DNA from: Caulobacter sp. SL161
GTDB lineage: Bacteria > Pseudomonadota > Alphaproteobacteria > Caulobacterales > Caulobacteraceae
Length of the DNA: 64,000 bases
Direction of reading: 5' to 3'
Assembly: GCF_026672375.1 (NCBI RefSeq)
Contig: NZ_JAPPRA010000001.1
Span: 2,914,001 to 2,978,000 of the forward strand
The position numbers and the translations under genes are program-made. The notes under the pieces were generated by a model that was given only the letters and a program-made list of their open reading frames with translations, had not been told where the DNA came from and did no database searches. Positions 17,801 to 25,212 of this stretch are shown here, piece after piece (the stretch's first letter is position 1; each line of letters starts with the position of its first letter).

Positions 17801-18681
17801 CCAACAAGGGCGCACTGGTCAAGGCCGCCGCCAAGGGCGGTGCGTTCGAGCGCTACGCGGCCTGGACCCTCACGGGTGACAAGACCCTTCTGGAGGACCT
17901 CTACGCCGACGAGATCCAGTGGAACGCCCAGCATATGTACATGCACACCGAGGGCCACTGGTGGTCGGACCGCGTGGAGCTGCCGTCCGATTTTCTGCAA
18001 CGCACTCGCCTGGGCGGAATCGCCAACAAGCGCGGCCAGATGAACCCGGGCCATACGGTGTCCTGGCGCTTCGACGGCGCTGACGGCACGGATGTGGCCC
18101 TGCTGGTCAAGGACGCGACCAGGAGCGGCTTCAAGGTCATCGCCTACAACACCACCGACAAGCCGGTGACGGCGACCATGACCGGCTGGAATGTCACGCC
18201 CGGCCAGTGGCGCCTGACCCAGGGTCTGGACGCCAACGGCGACGACGCGATCGACGGCCCCGGCGAAGCGCGCACGGTCGCCTTCGAGCGCAGCCTGGGG
18301 ACCAGGATCGTCCTGCCCCCGCGCCAGACGACGATCCTCGACATGAGCCTGACCAAGGCGGGCGATGACCCGGCTCAGCGCGCGGATCTGGGCGTGGGTC
18401 GCGGCGATGTCACGGTGAAAGGCTCGACGGTCACCGCCAGGGTTCACAGCCTGGGCGCCCAGGATACGGCCACCGCCAGACTCGACCTGGTCGATCAAGC
18501 GGGCAAGGTGCTGAACACCGCCGCGATCCCGTCCCTGAAGGCGCCGCGCGACTTGCTGCCCAAGACCGCTTCGGTGAAGCTGAAGATCCCTGCGGGCGCA
18601 AAGGCTTCGGGCCTGCGGGTCCGCATCGTCTCCAGCCAGCCTCAGAACACCGCCCTGAACGACGAGGTCGTGCTGCCATGA
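14899..18681 (+). CDS. Large secreted LamG-domain protein, putative glycan-active, 1260 aa
   Basis: An N-terminal signal peptide (about residues 1 to 24, ending A-N-A-A) indicates export. Residues about 30 to 245 form a LamG/concanavalin-like domain with the L-D-E-L-R-V-Y-D-R-P-L end motif. The long centre (about 280 to 1060) is Trp- and Tyr-rich and probably an alpha-alpha toroid. A D-A-N-G-D-D-A-I-D acidic loop near 1115 could bind calcium, and the C-terminal 100 residues resemble a CARDB/Ig-like module. I cannot assign a glycosidase or lyase family. It overlaps the next gene by ATGA, and a LacI-type operator-like site lies upstream. Breakdown of a plant or algal polysaccharide in the periplasm or outside the cell is a reasonable inference. 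Confidence 0.75.
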   Translation: MKSMFLGSTCALALASAANAANAAPAGDPALLFRLSGDKGLVADIAAGDPIPNFADKVTLIEGRTGQGFRAADDGVVSWNAPGNIQAQRGTLAFFWKSGYPVGVAPFVIFRVGYADHSSWDMAFLRIDWNGQGFDAFVTDNGLSRTRVSFKVDKAPAPDAWTHLAFTWDETTGVQLFVDGKLAAKKETKAAYDSGLDQFGVAGRVIAPHQVQSRYNFTRGGDLDELRVYDRPLAADAIAALARNETPAIAAPVATLGDPAVRAAWKQRYGWTKTAPPLLADEKTTIRKVEIADAKDIKQWMWRANDGISETTWPGVYNRSRLPGRDDYFPLPDWNVYVDGGKALTLALPDEPINRIEIQGPAYGDLSWAAKAGDKGAGVASRAKDQQRSVASLDPPLKGGVLTFTNVVQETPIQELWAYNVFAGAEPKDAFKMSYTVRTEVAPDYLNLADLNAYIAGRHPMGERATVVAIPEGAPNRSRPAGDLTAKGLPIVHVLIPSGFGDAPAAKPLARNWAYGWENARDGLDGVALDIPALPGAAGTIIPLNIQLKDPIWPGRNMIDVSVSVKAGEARTVWLDLRDRILTADSLYLTLAADSAEFGPKALDGAKIRLVLKDRDQAKVEHIQDRLNQVKDNWAFLVEEHTTSKRQGLYRRLYADISDLLRVDPDNPIGREYWGDITYGSQGWPAFEQPKPRDDTPLWAFRQLEDLKLVSKFITWWIDERQADFGDFGGGLSDDSDLLQQWPGVALMGVQPDKITHSLNRLTDAVYKNGMFTDGLSTIATDELHAYEEGINSNAEAMYVNYGDPLAVERLFTTVKALPRIVDQNPAGHVHFNTNWYSGKISYREGPWEWQKPYSFGVTHPSILIADYNGDATAKATVLGLADSYLAHAKPDGSLPNEINWRSDAERGGTVLQGSGADGPFQLFWSAWRLSGDAKYLAPIHWRIGKNGLKSLAAVNENALTALNLGAPNKGALVKAAAKGGAFERYAAWTLTGDKTLLEDLYADEIQWNAQHMYMHTEGHWWSDRVELPSDFLQRTRLGGIANKRGQMNPGHTVSWRFDGADGTDVALLVKDATRSGFKVIAYNTTDKPVTATMTGWNVTPGQWRLTQGLDANGDDAIDGPGEARTVAFERSLGTRIVLPPRQTTILDMSLTKAGDDPAQRADLGVGRGDVTVKGSTVTARVHSLGAQDTATARLDLVDQAGKVLNTAAIPSLKAPRDLLPKTASVKLKIPAGAKASGLRVRIVSSQPQNTALNDEVVLP

Positions 18682-19169
18682 ACAAGACGCTTGCCGTGAT
18701 CACCGCCGCCCTGACCCTGTCCGGCGGATACGCCTTCGCCCAGACTGCGCCGGCGCCGGCGCCCGCTCCAGCCTATTCCAGCCGCGTGGTCACCCTGGCC
18801 GAGGCGAAATCGATCGTCGCCGCCGCCGAGGCCGAGGCGCGCAAGAACGGCTGGTCCATGACCTTCGTCGTGGTCGAGTCCAACGGCCAGCCAGTGCTGC
18901 TCGAAAAGATGGACGGTACCCAGTACGGCTCCACCGACGTGGCGATGAAGAAGGCGCAGACCGCCGCCAACTTCCGCCGCCCGACCCTGGTGTTCCAGGA
19001 CGCCGTGAAGAGCGGCACGCTGAATGCGATCTTCACCGGCGCCATGGCCGTGGAGGGCGGCGAGCTGCTGCTGGCCGACGGCAAGATCGTCGGCGCCATC
19101 GGCGTCTCCGGCGGCACGTCGGCCCAGGACGGTGTGGTGGCGCGCGCGGGTCAGACGGCGATCAAGTAG
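18678..19169 (+). CDS. GlcG/HbpS-like (DUF336) secreted protein
   Basis: The 163-residue product has a signal peptide (about 1 to 22, A-F-A cut) and a single GlcG/HbpS domain. T-L-A-E-A-K-S-I-V-A-A-A-E-A-E-A opens the domain, and G-G-x-L-L-L-A-D-G-K-I-V-G-A-I-G-V-S-G-G lies near its end. HbpS of Streptomyces binds haem and senses redox stress; many relatives have no known ligand. It is translationally coupled (ATGA) to the large LamG gene, which implies a joint role in the periplasm. Confidence 0.85.
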   Translation: MNKTLAVITAALTLSGGYAFAQTAPAPAPAPAYSSRVVTLAEAKSIVAAAEAEARKNGWSMTFVVVESNGQPVLLEKMDGTQYGSTDVAMKKAQTAANFRRPTLVFQDAVKSGTLNAIFTGAMAVEGGELLLADGKIVGAIGVSGGTSAQDGVVARAGQTAIK

Positions 19170-19194
19170 CGCCTCCTCCAAATCAATCACCTCT

Positions 19195-19309
19195 GTGTCA
19201 TCCCGGCCATAGCGCGCAGCGCGGAAAGCCGGGACCCAGGGGGTGTCGAAACGCCGTGCGCGCGGCTCCTGGGTCCCCGATCGCCTCTACGAGGCGTCCG
19301 GCATGACAC
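19195..19309. repeat. Palindromic intergenic repeat, GTGTCAT...CCGG type
   Basis: The outer arms GTGTCATCCCGG (19195 to 19206) and CCGGCATGACAC (19298 to 19309) are inverted with one mismatch. The inner arms GGGACCCAGG (19231 to 19240) and CCTGGGTCCC (19268 to 19277) are perfect. The element sits between convergent genes. The same arms and inner CCCAGGGG segment recur at 41368 to 41469. Confidence 0.75.
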
Positions 19310-19346
19310 GTGTTTCGATCTTGTGGGAATGGCGCTGGGGTAACCT

Positions 19347-19922
19347 CTAAGCCGAAAACTCCCGCGCGAACATCGCCTCGTACTCCGCGATCAGCGCTTC
19401 CTGTTCGGGCGCCACCAGCCGCGCCACGGCCGCCGCGAAGGTCACCGGCGCCAGGCCCGAGGCGCTGACCAGCTTGCCATCGGTCACCGCTTTGGGCGTA
19501 TCGACATAGTGCTCGGCGCCCGCATAGCCGGGGACCACGCCCTCCAGCCAGTCCTTGCCGTTAGAGGTGTGCTGGCGGCCGGCGAACAGGCCGGCCCGCG
19601 CCAGGGCCGTGGTGCCGGCGCAGATGCCCGCCACCGGCTTGCCGTCGGCCAGGGCCTGGCGGATCAGCGCGCTGATCGCCGGATTTTCGCCCTCGCTCCA
19701 CGTCTCGCTGCCCACGAGGATGAATAGGTCGGCGTCGCTGAGCACCGGATCGTCGAACCGATAGTCGGCCGCCGCCAGTACGCCGCCGATCGAGGTCTCC
19801 GGATCGCCGGTGGGCGTGGCGATCTCGATCTGCACCTTCAGGTGCTCGCGCAGCAGGGCCAGCACGGCGCCGGCTTCCCAATCGGCCCAGCCCGGCTGCA
19901 GAAAGGCGACGGCGACGGTCAT
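19347..19922 (-). CDS. DJ-1/PfpI family (class I glutamine amidotransferase-like) protein
   Basis: The ATG is preceded by AGGAG. The 191-residue protein has the flavodoxin-like DJ-1/PfpI fold with the nucleophile elbow G-I-C-A-G-T near residue 103; Cys105 is the likely active Cys. Relatives act as glyoxalases, chaperones, isonitrile hydratases or amidases, so the activity cannot be fixed. It is divergent from msrB with 52 bp between starts, which would fit an oxidative or carbonyl-stress role (inference). Confidence 0.8.
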   Translation of the reverse strand: MTVAVAFLQPGWADWEAGAVLALLREHLKVQIEIATPTGDPETSIGGVLAAADYRFDDPVLSDADLFILVGSETWSEGENPAISALIRQALADGKPVAGICAGTTALARAGLFAGRQHTSNGKDWLEGVVPGYAGAEHYVDTPKAVTDGKLVSASGLAPVTFAAAVARLVAPEQEALIAEYEAMFAREFSA

Positions 19923-19974
19923 GTGGGGCTCCTGGTGCTACCGAAAAGACGCTCAAGCGCTTACACTGGCTTTC

Positions 19975-20454
19975 ATGACAGACGCAGCCACCCTTTCAAC
20001 CGCCGGCTTTGACCTGACCCCGCCGACCGAGGCAGAACGCGAACGCCTGGAGGCCGACCTGACGGCCGAGGAGGCCCGCGTCCTGCTGCACCACGGCACC
20101 GAGGCCCCGTTCTGCGGCGGCCTGCTGGGCGAGAAGAGCCCCGGCGTCTATGGCTGCCGCCTGTGCGGCCTGCCGCTGTTCAAGCACGAGACCAAGTTCG
20201 AGAGCGGCACCGGCTGGCCCAGCTTCTACGCGCCGTTCGCCGAAGACCACGTGGTCGGCGTGCGCGACACCTCCTACGGCATGGTCCGCATCGAGACCCG
20301 CTGCGCCCGCTGCGACAGCCACCAGGGCCACGTCTTCCCGGACGGCCCCGCGCCGACGCGGCTGCGCTACTGCATCAACTCGGTGTCGCTGCAGTTCGTG
20401 AAGGCGGGCGATCCCCTGCCCGATCCGCTGCATCGGGGCGATGCGATCCCATAG
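19975..20454 (+). CDS. msrB: Peptide-methionine (R)-S-oxide reductase MsrB
   Basis: I chose the ATG at 19975; the longer in-frame open region upstream overlaps the divergent gene. The 159-residue protein has two structural zinc pairs: C-R-L-C near 62 and C-A-R-C near 107. It also has the substrate motifs G-T-G-W-P-S-F and the C-terminal R-Y-C-I-N-S, whose Cys is catalytic. It reduces the R epimer of methionine sulfoxide in proteins, with thioredoxin as usual donor. Confidence 0.95.
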   Translation: MTDAATLSTAGFDLTPPTEAERERLEADLTAEEARVLLHHGTEAPFCGGLLGEKSPGVYGCRLCGLPLFKHETKFESGTGWPSFYAPFAEDHVVGVRDTSYGMVRIETRCARCDSHQGHVFPDGPAPTRLRYCINSVSLQFVKAGDPLPDPLHRGDAIP

Positions 20455-20483
20455 CCCCTGGGAGCCGCCCTCGCCCGGAGTTT

Positions 20484-20591
20484 GTCCTCGAGCCGACCTC
20501 CGGTCGGTCCCGGGGGACAGGCTAAGGGTGAGGACGAGTGTGATCTCAGCGCGCTCAGAATCCTCATCCTGAGCTTGTCGAAGGACGAGGA
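20484..20591. repeat. Intergenic inverted repeats (two types)
   Basis: The first hairpin has CCGACC/GGTCGG at its core inside GTCC/GGAC arms (20484 to 20518). The second is TCCTCATCCT (20561 to 20570) with AGGACGAGGA (20582 to 20591) around GAGCTTGTCGA, a sequence type seen widely in alphaproteobacterial intergenic regions. No gene is apparent from 20455 to 20681. Confidence 0.6.
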
Positions 20592-20705
20592 TTTCCATCC
20601 GGAGAGACCGCGAACACGCCCGTGACCCAAGGGGAAGTTTGACGGCGAGCCTCTTTCGACATCCCCTCTGCCAAAAGCTCGATGATGAGCGACAGCGGAG
20701 GGAAC

Positions 20706-21746
20706 ATGTCCAAAGCGGCTTCAGCGCCCCTGGCCCTGCTGGGCGCGGCGGGATCGCCCTATACCCGCAAGATGCTGGCGCTGTTGCGCTTTCGGCGCAT
20801 CCCGCACGCCATCCACTGGGGCAGCCATCGCAATCCGCCGCCGGGCCTGCCCGCGCCGAAGGTCAAGCTGCTGCCCACCTTCTATTTCCCCACCGCCGAC
20901 GGCTTCGAGGCGGTGACCGACTCCACGCCGATCATCCGCCGCCTGGAGCGCGAGCACGCCGGCCGCTCGGTGATCCCGGACGATCCGGCCCTCGCCTTCC
21001 TCAACGACCTGATCGAGGACTATGCCGACGAGTGGCTGACCAAGGCCATGTTCCATTTCCGCTGGGCGCACGCGGCCGACATTGAGAACGCCGGGCCGAT
21101 GCTGATCTTCTGGCATGACCCCACCCTGCCCGGCCCGATCGCCGAGGCGGCGGCGCGCGAGATCTCCAGGCGCCAGATCGACCGCCTCTATGTGGTGGGC
21201 TCCAACCCGACCACCGCCGCCACCATAGAGGCCAGCTACGCCCGCTTCGTCGAGGTGCTGGACGGCCTGATCGAGCGGCAAGGCTATGTGCTGGGCGCGC
21301 GCCCCTCGGCGGCGGACTTCGCGATCCAGGGTCAGCTGTCGCAACTGGCGATCATCGAACCCACCTCGGCGGCGATCACCGTCCAACGCTCGCGCCGGGT
21401 CCGCGCCTGGCTGGACCGGGTCGAGGACCTGTCAGGCCTGGAACCCGACGTGATGCACTGGGCTTCGCGGGCCGATCTCACAGCCACTCTGCGGCCGCTG
21501 TTGAGCGAGATCGGCCGGGTCTATGCGCCGTTCCTGCTGGCCAACGCCAAGGCCGCGATGGACGGCGCCGAAACGGTCGATGCGGTGATCGACGGCCGCC
21601 CCTGGACCCAGCCGACCTTCCCCTACCAGGCCAAGTGCCTGATGGCGCTGCGGCAGGCCTACGGGGCGCTGTCGGCCGCTGACCGCACGGCGGCGGACGC
21701 GGTGTTGGCGGGGACGGGGTGCGAGGCGTTGTTTGGGGCGGGGTGA
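20706..21746 (+). CDS. Glutathione S-transferase-like protein, extended form
   Basis: I chose the ATG at 20706, preceded by GGAGG; an in-frame ATG at 20682 has a poorer site. The 346-residue protein has a thioredoxin-like N-domain (G-S-P-Y-T-R-K-M-L near 15, then a Pro of the cis-Pro type near 58) and an all-helical C-domain. It is about 100 residues longer than classical GSTs. The catalytic residue is unclear, so transferase activity is an assumption from fold. No linked operon partner is seen. Confidence 0.7.
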   Translation: MSKAASAPLALLGAAGSPYTRKMLALLRFRRIPHAIHWGSHRNPPPGLPAPKVKLLPTFYFPTADGFEAVTDSTPIIRRLEREHAGRSVIPDDPALAFLNDLIEDYADEWLTKAMFHFRWAHAADIENAGPMLIFWHDPTLPGPIAEAAAREISRRQIDRLYVVGSNPTTAATIEASYARFVEVLDGLIERQGYVLGARPSAADFAIQGQLSQLAIIEPTSAAITVQRSRRVRAWLDRVEDLSGLEPDVMHWASRADLTATLRPLLSEIGRVYAPFLLANAKAAMDGAETVDAVIDGRPWTQPTFPYQAKCLMALRQAYGALSAADRTAADAVLAGTGCEALFGAG

Positions 21747-21777
21747 GGGGGGAGCTAACAGCTTTCCTTAAATCCTA

Positions 21778-21797
21778 CTCAATTGATATGAATTGAG
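21778..21797. promoter_or_regulatory. AT-rich 7-bp inverted repeat upstream of hydrolase
   Basis: CTCAATT (21778 to 21784) and AATTGAG (21791 to 21797) flank six bases, in an AT-rich patch unlike the surrounding DNA. It lies 59 bp upstream of the ATG at 21857. Its size fits a dimeric repressor operator. Confidence 0.4.
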
Positions 21798-21856
21798 CGC
21801 AATCCCCGCCCCGCCTTAGAGATCGCTCATCAGCGCTCAACCTCCGGCGGACCACA

Positions 21857-22480
21857 ATGCCCCTCCCCAACCGAGACGCCACGCCGCCGATCCTGATCGT
21901 GCCGGGCCTCTACAATTCGGGTCCTGACCACTGGCAAACGCACTGGGAGCGAGCCTTGCCCAACGCCGAGCGCGTCGAGCAACAGGACTGGGAGCGCCCG
22001 CTGCTGGGCGACTGGACCATCAGCCTGGCCGAGGCCGTGCGGCAGCGGCCCGGCGCGATTCTGGTGGCCCACAGCCTGGGCTGCGCGCTGGTGGCCCACT
22101 TCGCCCAGGTGACGGGCGGACGCGGCGTCGCCGGGGCCATGCTGGTGGCGCCGGCCGACGTCAATCGCGAGGGACCGGCCGGCCGCCTGCTGGTCGGTTT
22201 CTCGCCGATCCCGCGTCAGCGCCTGCCGTTCCCCAGCCTGGTGGTGGCCAGTCGCAACGACCCCTATGTCGAGATCGACCGCGCCGAGGCCTTCGCGCGC
22301 GGCTGGCGCTCGCGGTTCGTCGACCTGGGCCGGGCGGGCCATATCAATGTCGACTCCGGCCACGGCGCCTGGCCCAAGGGCCGCGCCCTGCTGAAGGGCC
22401 TGATCCATCAGGTCGAGGCGGCCGACACGCCTAGACGTTCGCCCGCAGCAGGCCCCCTGGCGTCAGGGCGCGTGGCGTAA
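21857..22480 (+). CDS. RBBP9/YdeN-type alpha/beta hydrolase
   Basis: The 207-residue product has I-V-P-G-L at the first strand, the nucleophile elbow H-S-L-G-C near residue 75 (Ser catalytic), N-D-P-Y with the Asp near 133, and G-H-I-N with the His near 160. This is the full triad of the RBBP9/YdeN serine hydrolase family. The natural substrate is unknown. The last 50 bp overlap the convergent LamG gene, and the final 20 residues look like a loose extension. Confidence 0.85.
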   Translation: MPLPNRDATPPILIVPGLYNSGPDHWQTHWERALPNAERVEQQDWERPLLGDWTISLAEAVRQRPGAILVAHSLGCALVAHFAQVTGGRGVAGAMLVAPADVNREGPAGRLLVGFSPIPRQRLPFPSLVVASRNDPYVEIDRAEAFARGWRSRFVDLGRAGHINVDSGHGAWPKGRALLKGLIHQVEAADTPRRSPAAGPLASGRVA

Positions 22481-23180
22481 AGCGCGTCTCGCGGATCGCG
22501 CCCTTGAAATAGTCGACCTTGTTCATCCGCGCGCCGACCGACGATCGCCCCGGCCCTTGCGGCTTGAAGGCGATCTCGGCCTCGCCCTGCAGCTGGCCGT
22601 CGACAAAGGCGCGATAGGTCTTGCCGTCATAGCTCTGGGCCACCCAGTACCACTTGCCGACCGGGAACAGCTTGTCCTGGAACAGCAGGGTGTGCTTGTA
22701 GCCCGGCCCGGTGGTGAAGGCGTCCAGGGCCCAGGCCTCGCCGGTCACCCGGATCTCGAACAGCATGCGCGTGACCGAGGGCGGCGCGCCGGGCGTGGGG
22801 TCTTCCTCGTTCAGATGGAACCAGCGCTGGGCGAACACCCCGCCGTCGGGGCGGAACAGGGCCTCGAAGGTGAACTGGCCCATGCCGGCCAGCGGGTGGC
22901 GGTCGATCACCAGCCGGTCGTCGACGCCGTCGAACAGCACGGCCTTGCCGTACGGGCTGTCGATCAGCTGCGGTTCGCCCTCGACCGTGGTCCTGGCCCC
23001 GCCGATGTCGGTGAGACGATCGAACACCCAGCGGGTCTGGTCGGGCGCGTCCTTCAGCGGCTTGGGCCGGCGGCCCATGGCCAAGACCCCGCTCCCACCC
23101 GACAGCGCGCCCAACCCGCCAAGCACGGCGCGACGGCCGACGACGCGCAAGCCCGCGCGGGCGCTGTTGGATGTGGTCAT
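22431..23180 (-). CDS. Tat-exported LamG-domain protein, 249 aa
   Basis: The ATG follows a strong GGGAGGAG site. The N-terminus has a twin-Arg signal (G-R-R-A-V-L-G-G) and a hydrophobic stretch, so Tat export is likely. The rest is a single LamG/concanavalin-like domain with A-V-L-F-D-G-V-D-D-R-L, W-Y-W-V-A-Q-S-Y-D-G and R-A-F-V-D-G-Q strands. Such domains bind carbohydrates; no catalytic site is seen. A LacI-type operator-like site at 23206 matches the one before the larger LamG gene at 14899. Confidence 0.8.
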   Translation of the reverse strand: MTTSNSARAGLRVVGRRAVLGGLGALSGGSGVLAMGRRPKPLKDAPDQTRWVFDRLTDIGGARTTVEGEPQLIDSPYGKAVLFDGVDDRLVIDRHPLAGMGQFTFEALFRPDGGVFAQRWFHLNEEDPTPGAPPSVTRMLFEIRVTGEAWALDAFTTGPGYKHTLLFQDKLFPVGKWYWVAQSYDGKTYRAFVDGQLQGEAEIAFKPQGPGRSSVGARMNKVDYFKGAIRETRFTPRALTPGGLLRANV

Positions 23181-23205
23181 GACGTCTCCTCCCGGGGGCG
23201 CTTGA

Positions 23206-23219
23206 TGACACCGGTATCA
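23206..23219 (-). promoter_or_regulatory. LacI-type operator-like palindrome upstream of Tat-LamG gene
   Basis: TGACACCGGTATCA is palindromic at 12 of 14 positions around CCGG, and matches the site at 14840 to 14853 over its first ten bases. It ends 25 bp before the start codon at 23180, a place where a bound repressor would block transcription or overlap the promoter. Confidence 0.6.
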
Positions 23220-23293
23220 GGGCTGATGCTGGAGCGAGGTCCGGGCTTTTTCAAGCCGAAACCGGGTTCGTCCGTCTGGAAGATAAAAGGAGT

Positions 23294-23378
23294 TGGTGCG
23301 GGCGGTCGGGGTCGAACCGACACTCCTTTCGGAACCGGATTTTGAGTCCGGCGCGTCTACCAGTTTCACCACGCCCGC
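23294..23378 (-). tRNA. tRNA-Leu (CAA)
   Basis: Read on the minus strand, the acceptor GCGGGCG pairs with CGCCCGC, followed by discriminator A and an encoded CCA. The anticodon stem CCGGA/TCCGG encloses the loop CTCAAAA, giving anticodon CAA. A long variable arm with TCCGAAAGGA confirms class II tRNA-Leu. The T-arm GTCGGTTCGACCCCGAC is canonical. The gene is 85 bases with CCA. Confidence 0.97.
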
Positions 23379-23479
23379 ACGTCTTCGCCGGAGCGAAGGG
23401 TCGTCTTCCTAGCAGGCGTTCGCGGCGAATTCCAGAGGCGCGATGGACGGTTTAGCATTGCTCCACACGGAGATTCCCG

Positions 23480-24472
23480 ATGCCCAAGCCCGGCCCCCGC
23501 AATCTGATCACCGACGTGCCTGGCCTGAAGGTTGGCTGCGTCGAGGATGAGGCCGTCCGCACCGGCGTCACGGTGGTGCTGTGTCCGGAAGCCTGGACCG
23601 CCGCCGTCGACGTGCGCGGGGGCGGCCCGGCCGTTCGCGAGACCGATACCCTGCGGCCCGAGAACAGCTTCTCCAAAGCGCACGCGATCTGCTTTTCGGG
23701 CGGATCGGTGTTCGGGCTCGGCGCGGCCGACGGCGTGGCCTCGGCCCTGTCGAACCGCGACGTGGGCGTGCGGATCACGGCGGGAACGCCCGCCATCCCG
23801 ATCGTGCCCGCCGCCTGCCTGCACGACCTCTCCAACGGCGGCGACAAGGCCTGGGGCCTGACCCCGCCCTATCGCGCCCTGGGCGTGCGCGCGGTCGAGG
23901 CGGCGGGCGAAGACTTTCCGTTGGGGCCCGTCGGCGCGGGGCGCGGGGCGATAGCGGGGCTGCGACCGGGCGGGCTGGGCTCGGCCTCGCTCGACCTGGG
24001 CGACGGGCTGATCGTGGCGGCCCTGGTGGCGGCCAATCCCGTGGGCTCGGCCTATATGGCCGATGGCGAGACCTTCTGGGCCTGGCCGTTCGAGATCGAC
24101 GGCGAGTTCGGCGGGCGCCGCCCGGGGACCATGGCGCCGGCGATCGAGCCCCTTCCCGACGATTCGAAGCTGGGCGCGCGCCTTAAGGCCGGCGCCAACA
24201 CCACCCTGGCCCTGGTGGCCACCACGGCTGACCTGTCGACCGCCGAGGCCCAGCGCATGGCGATGATGGCCCATGACGGCATGGCGCGGGCGGTGCGCCC
24301 CTGCCACACGCCCTTCGACGGCGATGTCGTCTTCGCTCTGGCGTCCGGCGCCAGGCCGCTGGGCGCAGATCCCATACGCAGCGTGCTGCGGACCCGGATC
24401 GGCTCGGCGGCGGCCGACTGCCTGGCGCGCGCGATGGCGCGGGCGGTCTATGAGAGCAACAAGGGCCGCTAA
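23480..24472 (+). CDS. P1 (S58/DmpA) family aminopeptidase
   Basis: The 330-residue product opens with N-x-I-T-D-V-P-G-L-x-V-G, the family start. It has G-G-G-P-A-V-R-E-T-D and the segment G-R-G-A-I-A-G-L-R-P-G-G-L-G-S-A-S near residue 160. In DmpA-type enzymes the Ser of this G-S site is both the autocleavage residue and the catalytic nucleophile. The family includes L-aminopeptidase/D-esterase DmpA and beta-peptidyl aminopeptidases. No signal peptide is visible. It is convergent with the MarR gene three bases away. Confidence 0.88.
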   Translation: MPKPGPRNLITDVPGLKVGCVEDEAVRTGVTVVLCPEAWTAAVDVRGGGPAVRETDTLRPENSFSKAHAICFSGGSVFGLGAADGVASALSNRDVGVRITAGTPAIPIVPAACLHDLSNGGDKAWGLTPPYRALGVRAVEAAGEDFPLGPVGAGRGAIAGLRPGGLGSASLDLGDGLIVAALVAANPVGSAYMADGETFWAWPFEIDGEFGGRRPGTMAPAIEPLPDDSKLGARLKAGANTTLALVATTADLSTAEAQRMAMMAHDGMARAVRPCHTPFDGDVVFALASGARPLGADPIRSVLRTRIGSAAADCLARAMARAVYESNKGR

Positions 24473-24475
24473 GGT

Positions 24476-24985
24476 TTAGGGCGGCGTGATGGTCTCGCCG
24501 CCGGCCAGCTGGATGGCGGCGGTCTCCAGGTGATCGAGCAGGCGCTTGAAGGTCGCCACCTCGCTAGGGGCCAGGCCCGCCAGCAGCGTCGCCTCATAGG
24601 CCAGAGCAAGGGGCGCGATCTCGGCGAACAGGCGCCGCCCGGCGGCCGTGAGCTCCAGCGTGTGCGACCGCCGATCCGAACGCACCGTAGTGCGAGCCAC
24701 CAGCCTGCGGACGACCAGTTCCTGGGCGGCGCGACTGACGCGAACCTTGTCCATCGCCGTGCGCGTGACGGCCGTATGCTGGGTCAGCGGCCCCTCCGCC
24801 AGCACCGACATCAGCCGCCACTGCGGGATGGTCAGACCGAAACGATCTTCGTAGGCGCGCGCGATCAGACGGCTGACCGCCGCCGACGCCGTCGCCAGAC
24901 GGTAAGGCACATAGTCCGAGAGACTGACATTGGCTTCGGGCGCCTCGGGCGCGCCAGACGTGATCGGAGAGACCGTTGCGGTCAT
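24476..24985 (-). CDS. MarR family transcriptional regulator
   Basis: I chose the ATG at 24985 (M-T-A-T-V-S-P), preceded by AGGG; the upstream in-frame extension to 25123 is low-complexity and unlikely. The 169-residue protein has the MarR winged helix: P-Q-W-R-L-M-S-V-L, then a recognition helix M-D-K-V-R-V-S-R-A-A-Q-E-L-V-V-R-R-L, then the D-R-R-S-H-T-L-E-L wing. Such proteins are dimeric repressors released by small ligands. Its target is not evident; the adjacent genes are convergent or separately oriented. Confidence 0.85.
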   Translation of the reverse strand: MTATVSPITSGAPEAPEANVSLSDYVPYRLATASAAVSRLIARAYEDRFGLTIPQWRLMSVLAEGPLTQHTAVTRTAMDKVRVSRAAQELVVRRLVARTTVRSDRRSHTLELTAAGRRLFAEIAPLALAYEATLLAGLAPSEVATFKRLLDHLETAAIQLAGGETITPP

Positions 24986-25212
24986 GTCCCTACCCCTCGA
25001 CCTCCCAGGCGCGGCCGCCTTCGGAAGGAGCGACCTTTCGCTTGATCCGTTAAGCCCGATCGCCGCCCTGATGGGGACGCCGCCAGTGCTGTCTGTTTGG
25101 GCTTCGGCGCCGCTGGAGCTCAATGCTCGTCACGGTTTAAGCCGAAGATGCCTCATGATCGCACGTCACTTGAGCAGAGAATAGTCATCTCGCCTTCCTG
25201 AACGGCGATCCG

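Noticed and set aside
14821..18498. 1225-codon open frame on the minus strand
   Set aside because: It mirrors the LamG gene. Val/Gly/Arg/His-rich composition and lack of domains or a ribosome site mark it as a high-GC shadow.
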